Counted from the stretch's first letter, positions 52,168 to 62,846 are shown. The stretch is DNA of 64,000 nt from Leishmania mexicana MHOM/GT/2001/U1103 (GCF_000234665.1 NC_018330.1:927274-991273); one strand, 5' to 3'. Notes: generated by a model not told the origin, from the sequence alone. Numbers and translations: made by a program.

Positions 52168-54015
52168 TGCTGTCGTGTGTCTTTTCCTCCGCGTGATGTG
52201 TGGCGTCCTCCGACTTTAGGATGCTGACGTTGGTGTGCGGTGCGACGAGAGGTGTAATCAGCGGCGGTCAGGCGATGAGGGGCGGTGGCTCACCAAAGCC
52301 GAGGGTGTGCATGTGTCTGTCAGCAAAATGCCCGGCCATGTGCGGTTACGCGCATCTACGTCGTGTGTATCGGGCGTGCAAGGGGGCGGCTCAAACGAAA
52401 CTGATACGGAGGCACTGCGCAGCCAGCCGATCTCTCTATCTCTGTCGACACCGCTTGCTCTGCCATCCGAAGGCGCGCCACCACCACCTCCTTCCCAATT
52501 CACCTTTACGGTGTATTGCTCCTGCTTGCGTACTTGCAGTGGTGTGAGCTTGCTCTTCCCGTTGCCGTCAAGTGCGCACCGGCGGATGAGTGCGGTGTCT
52601 CTCTTCTCGTTTCTCTCTCTTCGTGTAAAGCCACCTCGGCTAACGGTATGTGCTCGTTATCGCTGCCACTCCTCGCGGAGATAATGTGTGTCTCTCGGTG
52701 TCACTGTGTGCCTGTGTGTGCTAAGCGACCCGCACACTGATCGGACCTGAAGGCGTCGTGCTAACGAGGGCAAGCGTGAACGGAAAACGATCACGCATCG
52801 AGAAGGCAGGCGAGAAAGGCGCTCCTCTCGATGTGCCCTAGGGGGACAATCATGAGTCCACACCACGTCAACAGGGCATCGCTTTCTCACCAGGATCTCG
52901 GTAGGAGCTGTAGGTACGTTGGACAGACCTTGTGAGGCAGGAGAGAGGGGATGGGGGCGTGCGTACCTCGACAGCGTCACTGCTGACATCGACTTGAAGG
53001 CGAACCACTTCTCTTTTCCGCTTCTCCTTGCTTCACCAGGCGGCGTTGTTTTGTCCGCGCTCGCCTTGGACGCTCAGCGCGGACAACTCGACTTTACCAG
53101 CAGCTGTGCTGGTTTCCTCTCGCCGATGTCTCCACCTTGCCAGGCCTTGCTCTTGTGGTTTTGCCCACGCCCCGTATGATCGTGCGCCCTCTTCTTCACC
53201 TCTTACCATTTCCCTCGCTCTCTCGACCCTCGGCGACGGCTCCCACACCTCCCTGTCTTCCATTTTTCTCAACCAACTTACATTGAAACACCAACGCTTC
53301 CTGTGGCCCCTCAATCTTCAGCTGCTCACGCATTCATCAGTTATCATCATCTGCATCATAGACCAGTTCATTCACATCTTTCTTTTGCTTCTCGCGCGCT
53401 CTCAGCTTTGATTTCTACGACATACCTGTTCGCGCACATCAACAGCTGTAGCGCATTTTTCAGTCAGCGAAGCCCTCTAGTTTCCGCTCCTCTAGTAAGC
53501 GCCATCGCCTCCGTCTCTCCGTCTTTCTGTCTCTCTGCCCGCTCATTCAGACGTGGTGATTGCCTCGGCGCCGAGGTGTGCCTACCGCCATTCCTGCCTT
53601 CTATGCATCAGCATCGCTTCCGTTTTCTCCCTCTTATTTTGTTTCACTGCGTGTTCGCCGCTGTCGCTGTATTTCGCCTCACCACTCTCCTTCGACTGTT
53701 CGCCTATATACCTCTGCTGCTGCTTTCCCTGTTCCCGCCTCGGCCCAGTTCTTCCGTGTGTTTGTGTGTGCTTGCGCTTGCACTTGTGCTAGCAGTCACC
53801 CCTTTCTCCATATCCGTTCTCCCCGGATCGCCGGCCTCCGTCGTAGCTATCTCTTCTCCCTCTTTCTTCTCCTGGGGAGCGGCTGCTGTTCCATTTCCAG
53901 CGCGTACTCGAGCCCGCACTCAGCACACCCACGCAAACACCCGAACCTACAACGCTGATTGATTGATCTGCAGCATCAGCATCTCGAGTACCGCGACACG
54001 ATCGAAAAAGAAAAC
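52168..54015. other. Intergenic region (1.8 kb)
   Basis: No credible gene. The second half (about 53140-53880) is a very long T/C-rich tract; its translations are hydrophobic simply because pyrimidine codons give Leu, Phe, Ser and Pro. A frame ending at 53962 was considered and rejected as a gene. Confidence 0.5.
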
Positions 54016-56487
54016 ATGGTGCCCTACAGCCAATGCCTGACGACGGCGCTCTTCCTGAGCACGCTGAACTTCACGAATGTGTCGATCCCAGGCTTTAACG
54101 AGAGCCTCTTGGGAATCAGCGCCTTCAATCTCACGTGCTTCGATGTGTACATGAGCGGCTTCGGCACCAGCTGGATGTCCACCACATCGTACGCTGGCAT
54201 CACTGACGGCGGCAGGATTCGCTGCCGCACAGATTTGAAGGCGTTCGCCTATTCGGGAGCTGTGTATGCCGATCTGATGGTGCACCCAGGTGAGGTGCTA
54301 CTTTCGCGCACGATCGAGCAACCCGAGTCTCCTAGCATGTGCATCACGAACGCTTCTTCTATCACGGATTGCCACGTGAACGTCTCGGTCGTGAGTCTCC
54401 ACGCTGATCCTCCAAGCAGCCTGATTGATGTCATCCTGGAACAGGCGAAATCGTACGTGAATAATCATGCCAGCGATTACGTCTGCAAGGTGTTGGTGCC
54501 TCGGGGAGAGGCCAGCATCCTGAATAGCACGTACCCCTATACCCCCGAACGGAAAAACGAAAGCCGCAAGATTCTTCCCGTCAGTGAATCACCGCTGCTA
54601 CGTGCGTTGATGGTCATCCTTGATCGAGTTCACATTGGCAACTTACGGTTCTTTGTGGGCTCTCAACCTCAGCGCATTGGGTTTTTGGTTTCTTACTCTG
54701 GTGGCACGCATTTTGGATTCACTGGCGATGTGGTGCCTACTCCTCCGAGTGAGTCCGCGCTCGATTGGGCCGAGGGTCTGGTGACCGCATACATCCAGGG
54801 CGTTGTGCCTCAACCGTTGACTGTGTATGGGTTGCCGGGAAAGATCACGGACCTGGTGGTGGGGCTGAACACTTCGCAGACTCTTTTTGTCACGTTCGAT
54901 GTGGATGTGAGCGTCGCGGCTTCTTGTGCAAACTGGGTTACCATCTACCTCGATCCCGGCGTGACCATTGAGAACCTGAGAATTCAGGCGAACGGCGACG
55001 GACTTGGCAACCTGTTGACACAGGTAGCTGCCCCCGAGCTCGAGAAACTCATCAATGAAAAGATCGCCACCGCGCTGGCTGCCTTGGCGGGGTCGCCTCA
55101 TGGCGCTGGTGCACAGGACAATGGCGCCGCTAACGGTACACTGACATTCTCCTTTGGAGAAAATACGATTGTGCGAGACACACCACTCCGGCTCCCTTTG
55201 ATCATTATCAGCTGTGTTTCAGTGGTTGTTGGGGTGTTGCTTGTGGCTCGAAACGTGCGGCGGCACCGAGCGCAGCCTGTTCTCAGCAGCATCACTGGCG
55301 AGCCATTGTCCACGTTTCGCATCGTGGCAGAGGACACCTTTCTCATTGTCAGCGTTGCTGTCTGCCTGCTGCTGTTTGCCGCAAGCAACACGATGACGGG
55401 TGCCACGGTCGTTCTTGGCGACGAACTGTGCACGTACTCCTTCTCCGTGGCGAATACCATCACGGACCTGTGGCAGGCGGGACTCTTTGCGCTGTCTGTG
55501 TGCGTGCTTGTTTTCAGTGGCGTTTACCCCTATGTGAAGCTGCTCAGCATACTCTTCTTTACTGTGTGGGCTCACCGTCCCTCCAGCCGCGCTCTCAAGG
55601 TGATCGACTGTATCGGTAAGCTTTCCCTTATCGACACCTTCGCGCTGATGGTGATGGTAGCCGGACTCGAGATCCCCTCTATCGCGGATGTGCGGATCCA
55701 TCGGGCATTCTACATATTTATGTATGCCACACTTCTTTCCATTGCGCTGGGCAACTACGCCACGCAGCTGTGGCGAGCAGGGACGACGCTGCGGCGTAAA
55801 GATGTTCCAGTGGACGACGCTGGCGCCAACTCCACCCTTACTAGCGCTGAAGGGGAGCCCGTGGCAGCCTCTCCGGAAGAGCCACAAGCGTCAGTTTCAC
55901 CGATGGCCGGCAACAGCTTGCCCCAAAGCGGCGCCTCTGCGCAAATTCCATCGGGAGAGCATCACACTCCTTGCTGGAGACGATTTGCCGGGATCGCCCT
56001 TTGTATTCCGCTGATATTTATGATCGCGTGCAGCATTCCTGCCTGGTTTATACCAACGTTTCGGTACTCGATCGGAGGCTTCGCTCGGCTGCTGACGCCG
56101 CCAAGCAAAACACTTACTCTCTGGAACCTGAGCAGTCTGGGCGGCCGACAGGACGCGCTCGACATTTTGGCGGTTGGGTTCTTCACGATCCTCATTGCGC
56201 CGTGCCTCTACGTGGCGCTCTACCCCAGATGTGCCTTCTTGGCCTCGTGGTGCGCCGCAGATGTACTTGTGATCGCCTGCGTGATTGGTCTCCTGCAGCT
56301 GCAGCAGTTTGTTCGGTTTGTGCTGGGCGACAGCCGGGATATCGTGTACACAGCACACGCCTCTCTGCTGTGGCCCATGTACCTTTTGGCTGTGGCTGCG
56401 GTGCTGGTGTGGGTTTACATCGCCCGAGACATTCTCCACTCTGTCTTTGCTCGAAAGGACTTGATAGCGATGCCGCCTAGTGCTTAG
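54016..56487 (+). CDS. Membrane protein with TULIP-like ectodomain and PqiA-like transmembrane domain
   Basis: 823-residue protein. The N-terminal half (about 1-385) has many N-x-S/T sites and Cys pairs. Its early part (FTNVSIPGFNESLL then NLTCFDVYMSGFG) reads like a BPI/LBP-type TULIP lipid-binding fold. From about residue 395 to the end there are about ten hydrophobic spans. Two blocks resemble bacterial PqiA: FRIVAEDTFLIVSVAVCLLL and the pattern GKLSLIDTFALMVMVAGL, followed by FYIFMYATLLSIALGNY. PqiA in bacteria works with MCE proteins in lipid transport between membranes. A lipid-sensing or lipid-moving role at a surface or endosomal membrane is therefore inferred. The frame has a stop just upstream (ending 53958), so the ATG at 54016 is the first possible, yet no signal peptide precedes the ectodomain. 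Confidence 0.75.
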   Translation: MVPYSQCLTTALFLSTLNFTNVSIPGFNESLLGISAFNLTCFDVYMSGFGTSWMSTTSYAGITDGGRIRCRTDLKAFAYSGAVYADLMVHPGEVLLSRTIEQPESPSMCITNASSITDCHVNVSVVSLHADPPSSLIDVILEQAKSYVNNHASDYVCKVLVPRGEASILNSTYPYTPERKNESRKILPVSESPLLRALMVILDRVHIGNLRFFVGSQPQRIGFLVSYSGGTHFGFTGDVVPTPPSESALDWAEGLVTAYIQGVVPQPLTVYGLPGKITDLVVGLNTSQTLFVTFDVDVSVAASCANWVTIYLDPGVTIENLRIQANGDGLGNLLTQVAAPELEKLINEKIATALAALAGSPHGAGAQDNGAANGTLTFSFGENTIVRDTPLRLPLIIISCVSVVVGVLLVARNVRRHRAQPVLSSITGEPLSTFRIVAEDTFLIVSVAVCLLLFAASNTMTGATVVLGDELCTYSFSVANTITDLWQAGLFALSVCVLVFSGVYPYVKLLSILFFTVWAHRPSSRALKVIDCIGKLSLIDTFALMVMVAGLEIPSIADVRIHRAFYIFMYATLLSIALGNYATQLWRAGTTLRRKDVPVDDAGANSTLTSAEGEPVAASPEEPQASVSPMAGNSLPQSGASAQIPSGEHHTPCWRRFAGIALCIPLIFMIACSIPAWFIPTFRYSIGGFARLLTPPSKTLTLWNLSSLGGRQDALDILAVGFFTILIAPCLYVALYPRCAFLASWCAADVLVIACVIGLLQLQQFVRFVLGDSRDIVYTAHASLLWPMYLLAVAAVLVWVYIARDILHSVFARKDLIAMPPSA

Positions 56488-56869
56488 ACGAGACCTCCGC
56501 CCCCCTCCCTCCTCCCGAGACGAGGAGGCTGAGCGAGAGGAAGGGGGAGGGGTGCCTAGACAGTGAGTGCCTCTCCACAGAGATTAGCGTACGTGGACGA
56601 GTCGCTTCGCTGTCTGTTCCTGTGCGAGAGTTTTCGAGGTGCTGCAAGCGCACAACACTGCCGCACAATTCTTTCGCTTCATTTTTGTTGTCCCTCAGGC
56701 ATTTTTCTTCAATGCTTATTACGGGCGAGCACTCGCCTCTGTTCGTCAGCGAGGTCGTGTCTCTGTGTCTCCACCGACTGAGGGACGTCGACAGCGTGAT
56801 GAGTGGCTCTGTCCCACTTCTTTTTCTTCTCTCTCATGCTTTTGGCACCCGCACCCGATAAAGGGTCGT
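56488..56869. other. 3' UTR of the TULIP/PqiA-like gene
   Basis: No gene. Mixed G- and T-rich 3' flank leading into SIDER2 copy B. Confidence 0.5.
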
Positions 56870-57405
56870 GGGAAGAGGCGACACACTTCTCAGTGCGCGG
56901 TGGTATCTCAGGGTCCAGTACCACCACCCTAGGTGTTGAGGTCAAACACCCCCACCCGCCCCTCTGACCCTGCCAAATGCCGAGCCACCTCTGGTGATGA
57001 CAAGGTCAAGTACCAGTGTCATGGGGCAGTGAGAGCGATGTATCACTACTGATGCCGGCGGTCCGTTCCTGGGTGGCGCTGTGTCGGAGCGACCCGCGAC
57101 CGTGAGCGTGCTTGTGCCATCCATGTGATGGGCGAAGTGCCAGAGTGACTCGACGGTACCTCACCCCCGGCCCTCGCGCTGCCCACTCGTGTGGGGAGTG
57201 TCCGGGGCACCGCGAGGGGGATGGACCAGGTGTCGACTGGCACAGTGGGAGCGGCTGTGAGGCGAGCTGCGCGGCAGAGACCGTGCTCGGGTGACTGGGT
57301 CGGCTCATTGCTGTCACGCCGTCCTCTGCAGCTTCGCGCCACGCGCTGGGGCATGTGACCGGCCGGTTGGCGTGAACTCATGCCTTATTGGAGGATGGAC
57401 GCGTT
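56870..57405 (+). mobile_element. SIDER2-like retroposon, copy B
   Basis: Matches copy A (34588-35123) base for base apart from two substitutions (57351 G and 57399 A here). The tandem signatures fall at about 56909-56922 and 56984-57014. It sits about 380 bases after the stop of the TULIP/PqiA gene, in sense orientation, and so is probably part of that mRNA's 3' UTR, where SIDER2 elements can promote decay. Confidence 0.75.
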
Positions 57406-58106
57406 AACAAAAACGTAAGTTTTTCTTTAGTACCAGTGCGCATGCGTACGCATTCACCTGCTTCCCTTGTCTGCTATGGATTTCTGGCGCTGTCCGTCTC
57501 TCTGTCGGAAAGAGGGCAACGCGGAACTTCGCGGGGCGGGGAGGGGGTGCTGCGCCATGGCTCTGCAAGTTGCACGTACGGCCGCGTGCTTGGCTCAGCG
57601 TAAATTACACAGCTGCATAAGCGTAAACATAGATAGGCAAGTCTACGGTCCTGTGCTTCGTATGCTCTCCGCCTTCGTAGTTTCGCAGTCTTCCCCGCTG
57701 CCCCCCTCCCCCCCGTGTCCCCTTCCTTCCTTTCATGCCCCCTTTCCCCCAGTCATCTTCCCTTCCCTGCGGTTTGCAGCCGCAAGGGGAGGAAGGGAGG
57801 GGGGAGTTATGATGGCTGTGGCGAGGGGGGGGGGCTGCTGCCCTGCGGTGGAGCTCGATGTCCATTCGGCTGCTCATCCGACCTCTTCTTTCTTCAGACT
57901 TGCGCACAGAAACAAAGGCGCTTGTAGGAGGCAGGGGAGAATACTACAGAAAGGGCCCTCGCTCCGGACACCCACCCAAACACACATGCATGTGTATGTC
58001 CAAGGCACCCTCTCAGTGTTCCACAAGTGGCACCTCATGAACGCGTTCGAACAAAGAACCAAAGGCAACCGGATTCCTATGGGCAGGTAACTGCCACCAC
58101 TGATCG
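57406..58106. other. Intergenic region
   Basis: No credible gene. It holds C-rich tracts (57691-57758), a G-rich patch (57781-57836) and CA-rich sequence before the possible gene at 58107. Confidence 0.5.
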
Positions 58107-58571
58107 ATGAACTCCACAGCGCGCGCGTGGTTGAGTGTTCGACGCAATGAACAGCACAAGCTTCATGATAGCACTGCTGCACAGGTGGAGCGTCTGCACG
58201 TGCTCATTGGAGGCGCCTCGCGGCTCGCTGTAGTGAATCGTCGCACTGCGTTGCCTGTGCGGTGTCAACTGGCGACTACTGTGGCTCCCGTTCGCGCTGC
58301 GGGTGCGAATACAATGCTCGCGCAGTTGGCGAATCTTCAGTCTGCGTTCCGTGACGAAGAGCGCACACACCGCAGCCTACTCGTACAGGAGGAAGCTGAT
58401 GCCCGCATCACAATTCTTTGTTCTATGCTCCACTGCGTTCTTCGCACACAATACGCGGGCAAGAACGATGGTGATGCGTGCAATGCGGCAGCCGATCGCA
58501 GCTCCCTCTCTAGCATGACCCCTAGGCTGCACGCACCGACACCGTTCGCCAGCAGGGAGGTGCGCCGCTGA
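58107..58571 (+). CDS. Possible small hypothetical protein (154 aa)
   Basis: 154-residue open frame with ATG start and non-low-complexity composition. A helical, heptad-like stretch (about 68-105: MLAQLANLQSAFRDEERTHR, then LLVQEEADARI) suggests a short coiled coil. No known domain is seen. It is flanked by typical UTR-like sequence on both sides and lies at a normal distance from its neighbours. It could be a genuine lineage-specific gene or chance; coding support is weaker than for the other calls. Confidence 0.4.
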   Translation: MNSTARAWLSVRRNEQHKLHDSTAAQVERLHVLIGGASRLAVVNRRTALPVRCQLATTVAPVRAAGANTMLAQLANLQSAFRDEERTHRSLLVQEEADARITILCSMLHCVLRTQYAGKNDGDACNAAADRSSLSSMTPRLHAPTPFASREVRR

Positions 58572-59437
58572 TGGGGGAGGGGAGAAAACGTTATTTTCTT
58601 TATGTTTACCTTCCTTCAGCAGCACCTCCCCGTATATACACATGGACGATCGTCTGCAGCCCTGTGCGCTGCCGTCTGCAAGGAGGTCAGCGAATACCTC
58701 GCCCCCTGCCCACTACTATACGAGCAAGACGTGACGCACGCACCACAAAGAAGAAAGAAGGCGACGCCCGCCACTGACGGAGCACCTCGCAGAGAGAAGA
58801 GGGCATGAGTGGTGCACTGCGGCGAGAGGCTATGGGCGCCCGTCGGTGCTTCCGCGAGAGAAAGGACGGGAAAGGGAGGTCGTTGTGGTCGCGCTGCCGC
58901 GACAGTCAGATGCGGTGCCTCCAGTGACGCTACTCTACTCAGCAGCGTCTTCCTTCTGAGTTGCCTTAAATACATGCGCCTGCTCATTGCACGTTGCCGA
59001 GTCCCTCCTCTACGTTTTCTGTTCCCACACACCTTCCCTTCCCCCAATACTCCCTCCCTCTCTCTGTGCGCGCGTGTGCGTGTAGTGTCGGCACCACAAC
59101 TGCAGCCATCCTGAGCTGTGCATTTCGTGAGGTGCACCGCGTCTTTTTGCACACTCTCCCTATTCACCGTTTGGCATCACGGGACTTTTGTGGCTGCGGT
59201 TTGCTCGCGTTGCCGTGTTGCCTCCCCACAAGCATAGTTTGCTCGTGCGCCGTACGCTAACCATCTCTATCTGCACGTACGCGCACACGCACCCTCCTGT
59301 CCCCCGCGAGGCTGTCCCAAACGCGTGCAGACGCTTCTCCATCGCTTCACAGCGCCTACTGGCTGTAAGGAGCAGTCAGGAGTGTCACCTTACGTGCATT
59401 GTGGTGCCTGTGCCGAACCGCGCTGCGGAGTTGCGAA
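58572..59437. other. Intergenic region
   Basis: No credible gene. C/T-rich tract at about 59028-59062 and GT/CG-rich sequence follow, before the large gene at 59438. Confidence 0.5.
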
Positions 59438-61885
59438 ATGAGTGGCTCGGACGATGATGTGGTCATTGTCGACTCATCCTCGCCGTCCACTGCCTCGTCC
59501 GGGCGTCTTGGCGTCCGTGGGGGTCTGTCGGAGCTAAATGAGAGCAGTGACAACTTTGATGACGTGGTGGCGCATGTCACATCTAGGGCAGCGGCTCCTC
59601 CGTCATCTTCCGCTGGTGTCACTGAGGTTGGTGTGCCGCGACATGCCACCACCGTGGTCGATGCGGTGTGTCGTGACTTGGGGGCGAAACTTAACACCCT
59701 TCCTCCGCTGCGTGCGCAGACGGACACCCAGACAGACCCAGGCGGCGGCCCCAGTGCTGCTGATGTCGACGGCGCCGCCTCGTTGCACCGTCGCCTTCTC
59801 GACATGGAGGCAGCGCTCGGCATCCGTGCGCCTGCACCGGCTAGTGCGGCTGCGTCTACAGCGCGGAGCGCGGTGAAGGAGGTCGTCAACTCCTGGCGTG
59901 AGGCGGCCGGCATGTGGAAGCGCCTTCGGACAGACGAAAAGACGAGTAAAGGTACAGAGAGGGACGCTATCAAACGCGTAAAACGAGAGGGCTGTGGCGA
60001 GGCGGAGGTATGGCAGCGTCTCCCCGACTCCTCGCCAGCTCGCCCAAGTGACATCCCGGCGTGGGCGGTCGGACTGGAAGCTGTTTTAGAACGCTGTCGA
60101 GACCTTATCGAGTCGCCCAAGTTTGCCGTTGCCGCGCGGCAACAGGAGCGAGGTCGCTCCCTCCGTGCTGCTCTTACTACGCCCTCTGCAAAGGAGGCTT
60201 TGTCGGCGTCTCTACCGGTGCAGCCGGTTTCCAGCGCTGCTGTCGCAGCGGCTCCAGTGGCGCCTCTTGACTCCCATGCAGCTCTACTGCGCGAGGCGGA
60301 GCTCATTTGTTCTCGCGAGCGCACAGAAACCCTGCTCCCCCTCTACGCTGAGCTGCACGTGCTGCGCCGCATGCGGGCAGAGAGAGAGCAGGAGGCTGCG
60401 CACAAGGTTGAGGAGCAGCTACAGTGGGAGCAGCTGCGTCTGACGGACATGCTTGCCGAGTGCGACGCCCAGCTGGAGATGCTGGACAGCAACTTCTTGG
60501 ACTCGTGCAAGGCTCGACTGGCTCCTCTGGAGATGCTGCAACAACGCATCGATGCGCTGCACAAATTTCGCCGCCAGCTCGAGACCCACGCCGCAGCGAT
60601 GTTGCCGTTGCCTTTGAAAGGCGCAGCAGTGGCGTCGAAGAATGTACTGACCACCCCAGAGTTGGCCACTCACGCGCCACGGCCGGTAGGCCTCGTTGGC
60701 GATGCCCTGTCGCAGCGCATGAGCGAGGAGCGCGTTGCATGGAGGAAGAAGGTGGAGGCGCTGCAGGCTCGACTTGATGCGCAAAAGAAACGCAACGCTG
60801 AACTGCAGGCGTGCTATATGCAAGCCAACCTGCAGTTGCAGACCTCTCTGGATAGGGATAACTACGTGAACAAAGAGGTCTTGAACGCTTTGAAGGCGCA
60901 GAACCGGGCAGACATGGAGGCGCTTGTGGAGAAGCTGGGGTGGACTCTCATCAACAACACCTTCGACGTGCTCAGTCTGCGGCACCCAGGTTCAGGAGCT
61001 ACGCTACACGTCAACCACGCGTACTCGACGATAAACGGACAGACATGCGAAGACGTTGTCAAGGCGCTGGCAGCTTATATTCTGAAGCACCGCAACGATA
61101 CCGCCCCAACGGTGGCACCTGCGGCAGCGCTTCCAGTCAATGCGCCCGAAGCTGTGAAAGAAGGCACCCTCAGTGAAGGGCATGCCAGCAGCACTTCCCT
61201 ACATCCAACAGCTCTCCCTGCTGACGCTTCCTATCTCCAGAGTGGGACTGCGTCGATGGACGCAGCGATGCGTCAGGAGGCGAGTCAGGGCACGGAGGAG
61301 GCGGTGCCCACTGTGACCGAAGATGCGGTTGCGCAAGCTGAATCTGCTTCGCCGAGCGCTTCTGCGCACGAAGAACGAGCTTCTGCGGCGTCCGAGGCTG
61401 AGGTGACCGCAGCGGAAGAGCCTCTGATGCGTGGCGACTCCGCCTCTATGAATGAGGAGGTGGCAGAGGTTTCGCCGCAGTCACCGGCATCTTCCGGGAC
61501 TGCAGCGGAGTCAACAGGGGAGGGCACCGACGGAGAAAACGATGCACAGGAGGCGCGGGGCGGCGCTGCTGCCTCGTCTGATGGCACCCGTGAGAGGGAC
61601 GATGGCGGGGATGATGTCGCGGCTTCCGAGGAGGAGGGTGACAGCGCGGACGACGATGAGGAGGGCGGTGATGGGGGCGTGAGTGATGCCGAGGAGGAGG
61701 ATCTTGCGGGCTACAGCAACCTGCAAACAGAGGAGGGTAGTGGCAACACCTCCACCCTGAATGTGTCCGCCAACCTTCCCTCCTCTGGCTCAAAGGGCAG
61801 CGATGCATGGGTGACACCAGTGCAGCCTGCCCCATACGAGTCATTCTTCTCATCCAATCAATTGTGGGAGAGCGAAGATGAGTAA
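59438..61885 (+). CDS. Coiled-coil protein with acidic disordered tail (815 aa)
   Basis: 815-residue protein of unrecognised family. The N-terminus (1-100) is acidic and Ser-rich. Coiled-coil segments lie at about 282-385 (LLREAELICSRERTETLLPL onward) and about 428-495 (KKVEALQARLDAQKKRNAEL). A compact globular segment follows at about 495-550 (GWTLINNTFDVLSLRHPGSG then NHAYSTINGQTCEDVVKAL). The rest (about 560-790) is disordered, rich in Ala/Glu/Ser/Asp with an acidic run, ending in a short aromatic motif (YESFFSSNQLWESEDE). The order coil, small globular domain and acidic tail resembles chromatin, kinetochore or axonemal scaffold proteins in general, with no specific match. An in-frame CTG/TTG-type extension to 59399 was not used. 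Confidence 0.8.
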   Translation: MSGSDDDVVIVDSSSPSTASSGRLGVRGGLSELNESSDNFDDVVAHVTSRAAAPPSSSAGVTEVGVPRHATTVVDAVCRDLGAKLNTLPPLRAQTDTQTDPGGGPSAADVDGAASLHRRLLDMEAALGIRAPAPASAAASTARSAVKEVVNSWREAAGMWKRLRTDEKTSKGTERDAIKRVKREGCGEAEVWQRLPDSSPARPSDIPAWAVGLEAVLERCRDLIESPKFAVAARQQERGRSLRAALTTPSAKEALSASLPVQPVSSAAVAAAPVAPLDSHAALLREAELICSRERTETLLPLYAELHVLRRMRAEREQEAAHKVEEQLQWEQLRLTDMLAECDAQLEMLDSNFLDSCKARLAPLEMLQQRIDALHKFRRQLETHAAAMLPLPLKGAAVASKNVLTTPELATHAPRPVGLVGDALSQRMSEERVAWRKKVEALQARLDAQKKRNAELQACYMQANLQLQTSLDRDNYVNKEVLNALKAQNRADMEALVEKLGWTLINNTFDVLSLRHPGSGATLHVNHAYSTINGQTCEDVVKALAAYILKHRNDTAPTVAPAAALPVNAPEAVKEGTLSEGHASSTSLHPTALPADASYLQSGTASMDAAMRQEASQGTEEAVPTVTEDAVAQAESASPSASAHEERASAASEAEVTAAEEPLMRGDSASMNEEVAEVSPQSPASSGTAAESTGEGTDGENDAQEARGGAAASSDGTRERDDGGDDVAASEEEGDSADDDEEGGDGGVSDAEEEDLAGYSNLQTEEGSGNTSTLNVSANLPSSGSKGSDAWVTPVQPAPYESFFSSNQLWESEDE

Positions 61886-62063
61886 GCGCCGCCTTTGGCT
61901 GGGACTGAGTACGTGTTTCTGTGCGTGGTTGCTGCTGGGTAGCGTCTTGACGACAACGACAGCGGCGAACGAGGCTCGTCAAGACGGGCTTAGTGAGCTT
62001 GCTCTCTTTTTCTCTCTCCTGACGTTGCTGTGGGATGCAAGCCACCGCAAGCTCCATGAGTGA

Positions 62064-62846
62064 GGCGCATTGATACAGAAGGCACGCACAGCGGTGTTGA
62101 TGTGGCGCCCGGCGAGAGATGCAGAAGGCACGAACCTGCCTCTGACGTATGGTGGCATAGGTGAGTCTGACAGGTGGGGCCAAAGCTTGCCCAGCCCCAC
62201 TCGACCTTCACAATGGCGGGTCCTTTCGCACACGTTGTACTATGAGGGGTGTCCATCATCATCCTGGTTCCGTGTGCTGGTGTACACAGCCGCGCCTGTT
62301 GTGCCACCTCTACACCCAGGGCTTGCGTTTTATGTGTGCACTTTCTCTGCCAGAAGGTGGCCCTCGTGTATTCCCACCGCACTCGGTGCGTGTGCGTGAG
62401 TGTGACAGTGGGCAACGGCCCGTGCCCCCCCTACTGCTTCGCATCGACGGCTATCACGCCATGCCATTCATACGAACCGCAATGCGCTCGGCTCAGTAAC
62501 CTCTTCCCTTCTTCCTGCTTTGCCTGTCTCACGCCCCCTCTCCGCGCGCCTCTCCTACTTTTGCGCTGGCCGTTTCCTTTGCCACCGCTTGACCTACACG
62601 CACGCACAAACACCGAATCCGAACCTGGTAATTCGACTGGCGACCGGGTTGGTGATAATGGGTGGGCGTTGGCGCACGATTGTATCTCGACGATACGGAC
62701 CCGCCACCGCGCCTTTCCCTCTCCTTCAGGGACTTCTTACTCTCCCTCGTGTTGGGTCATACCTCAGAACGCGACGGCAAAACACCGAATCGCACGCGCC
62801 TGCGGTCCGTCGTGCAGGCGTCTCTATCGATCTCTGTGCTCGCACC
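62064..62846. other. Intergenic region
   Basis: No credible gene. C/T-rich sequence (about 62501-62590) with several possible AG acceptors precedes the monooxygenase. Confidence 0.5.

Noticed and set aside
53303..53962. 219-codon hydrophobic frame just before the TULIP/PqiA gene
   Set aside because: Encoded by a long T/C-rich tract, where hydrophobic residues are expected by chance; no conserved-looking segment. Its possible link to a missing leader is noted as a finding.
58040..58056. GTTCGAAC resembling a tRNA B box
   Set aside because: No matching A box or cloverleaf arms around it.
59356..60324. 322-codon open frame on the minus strand
   Set aside because: Antisense to the 815-residue gene, Ser/Arg/Ala-rich without a domain; a shadow of codon bias.
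61878..62063. 61-codon frame after the 815-residue gene
   Set aside because: Too short, overlaps the preceding stop by 8 bases and has no separate splice signal; kept only as a low-interest finding.
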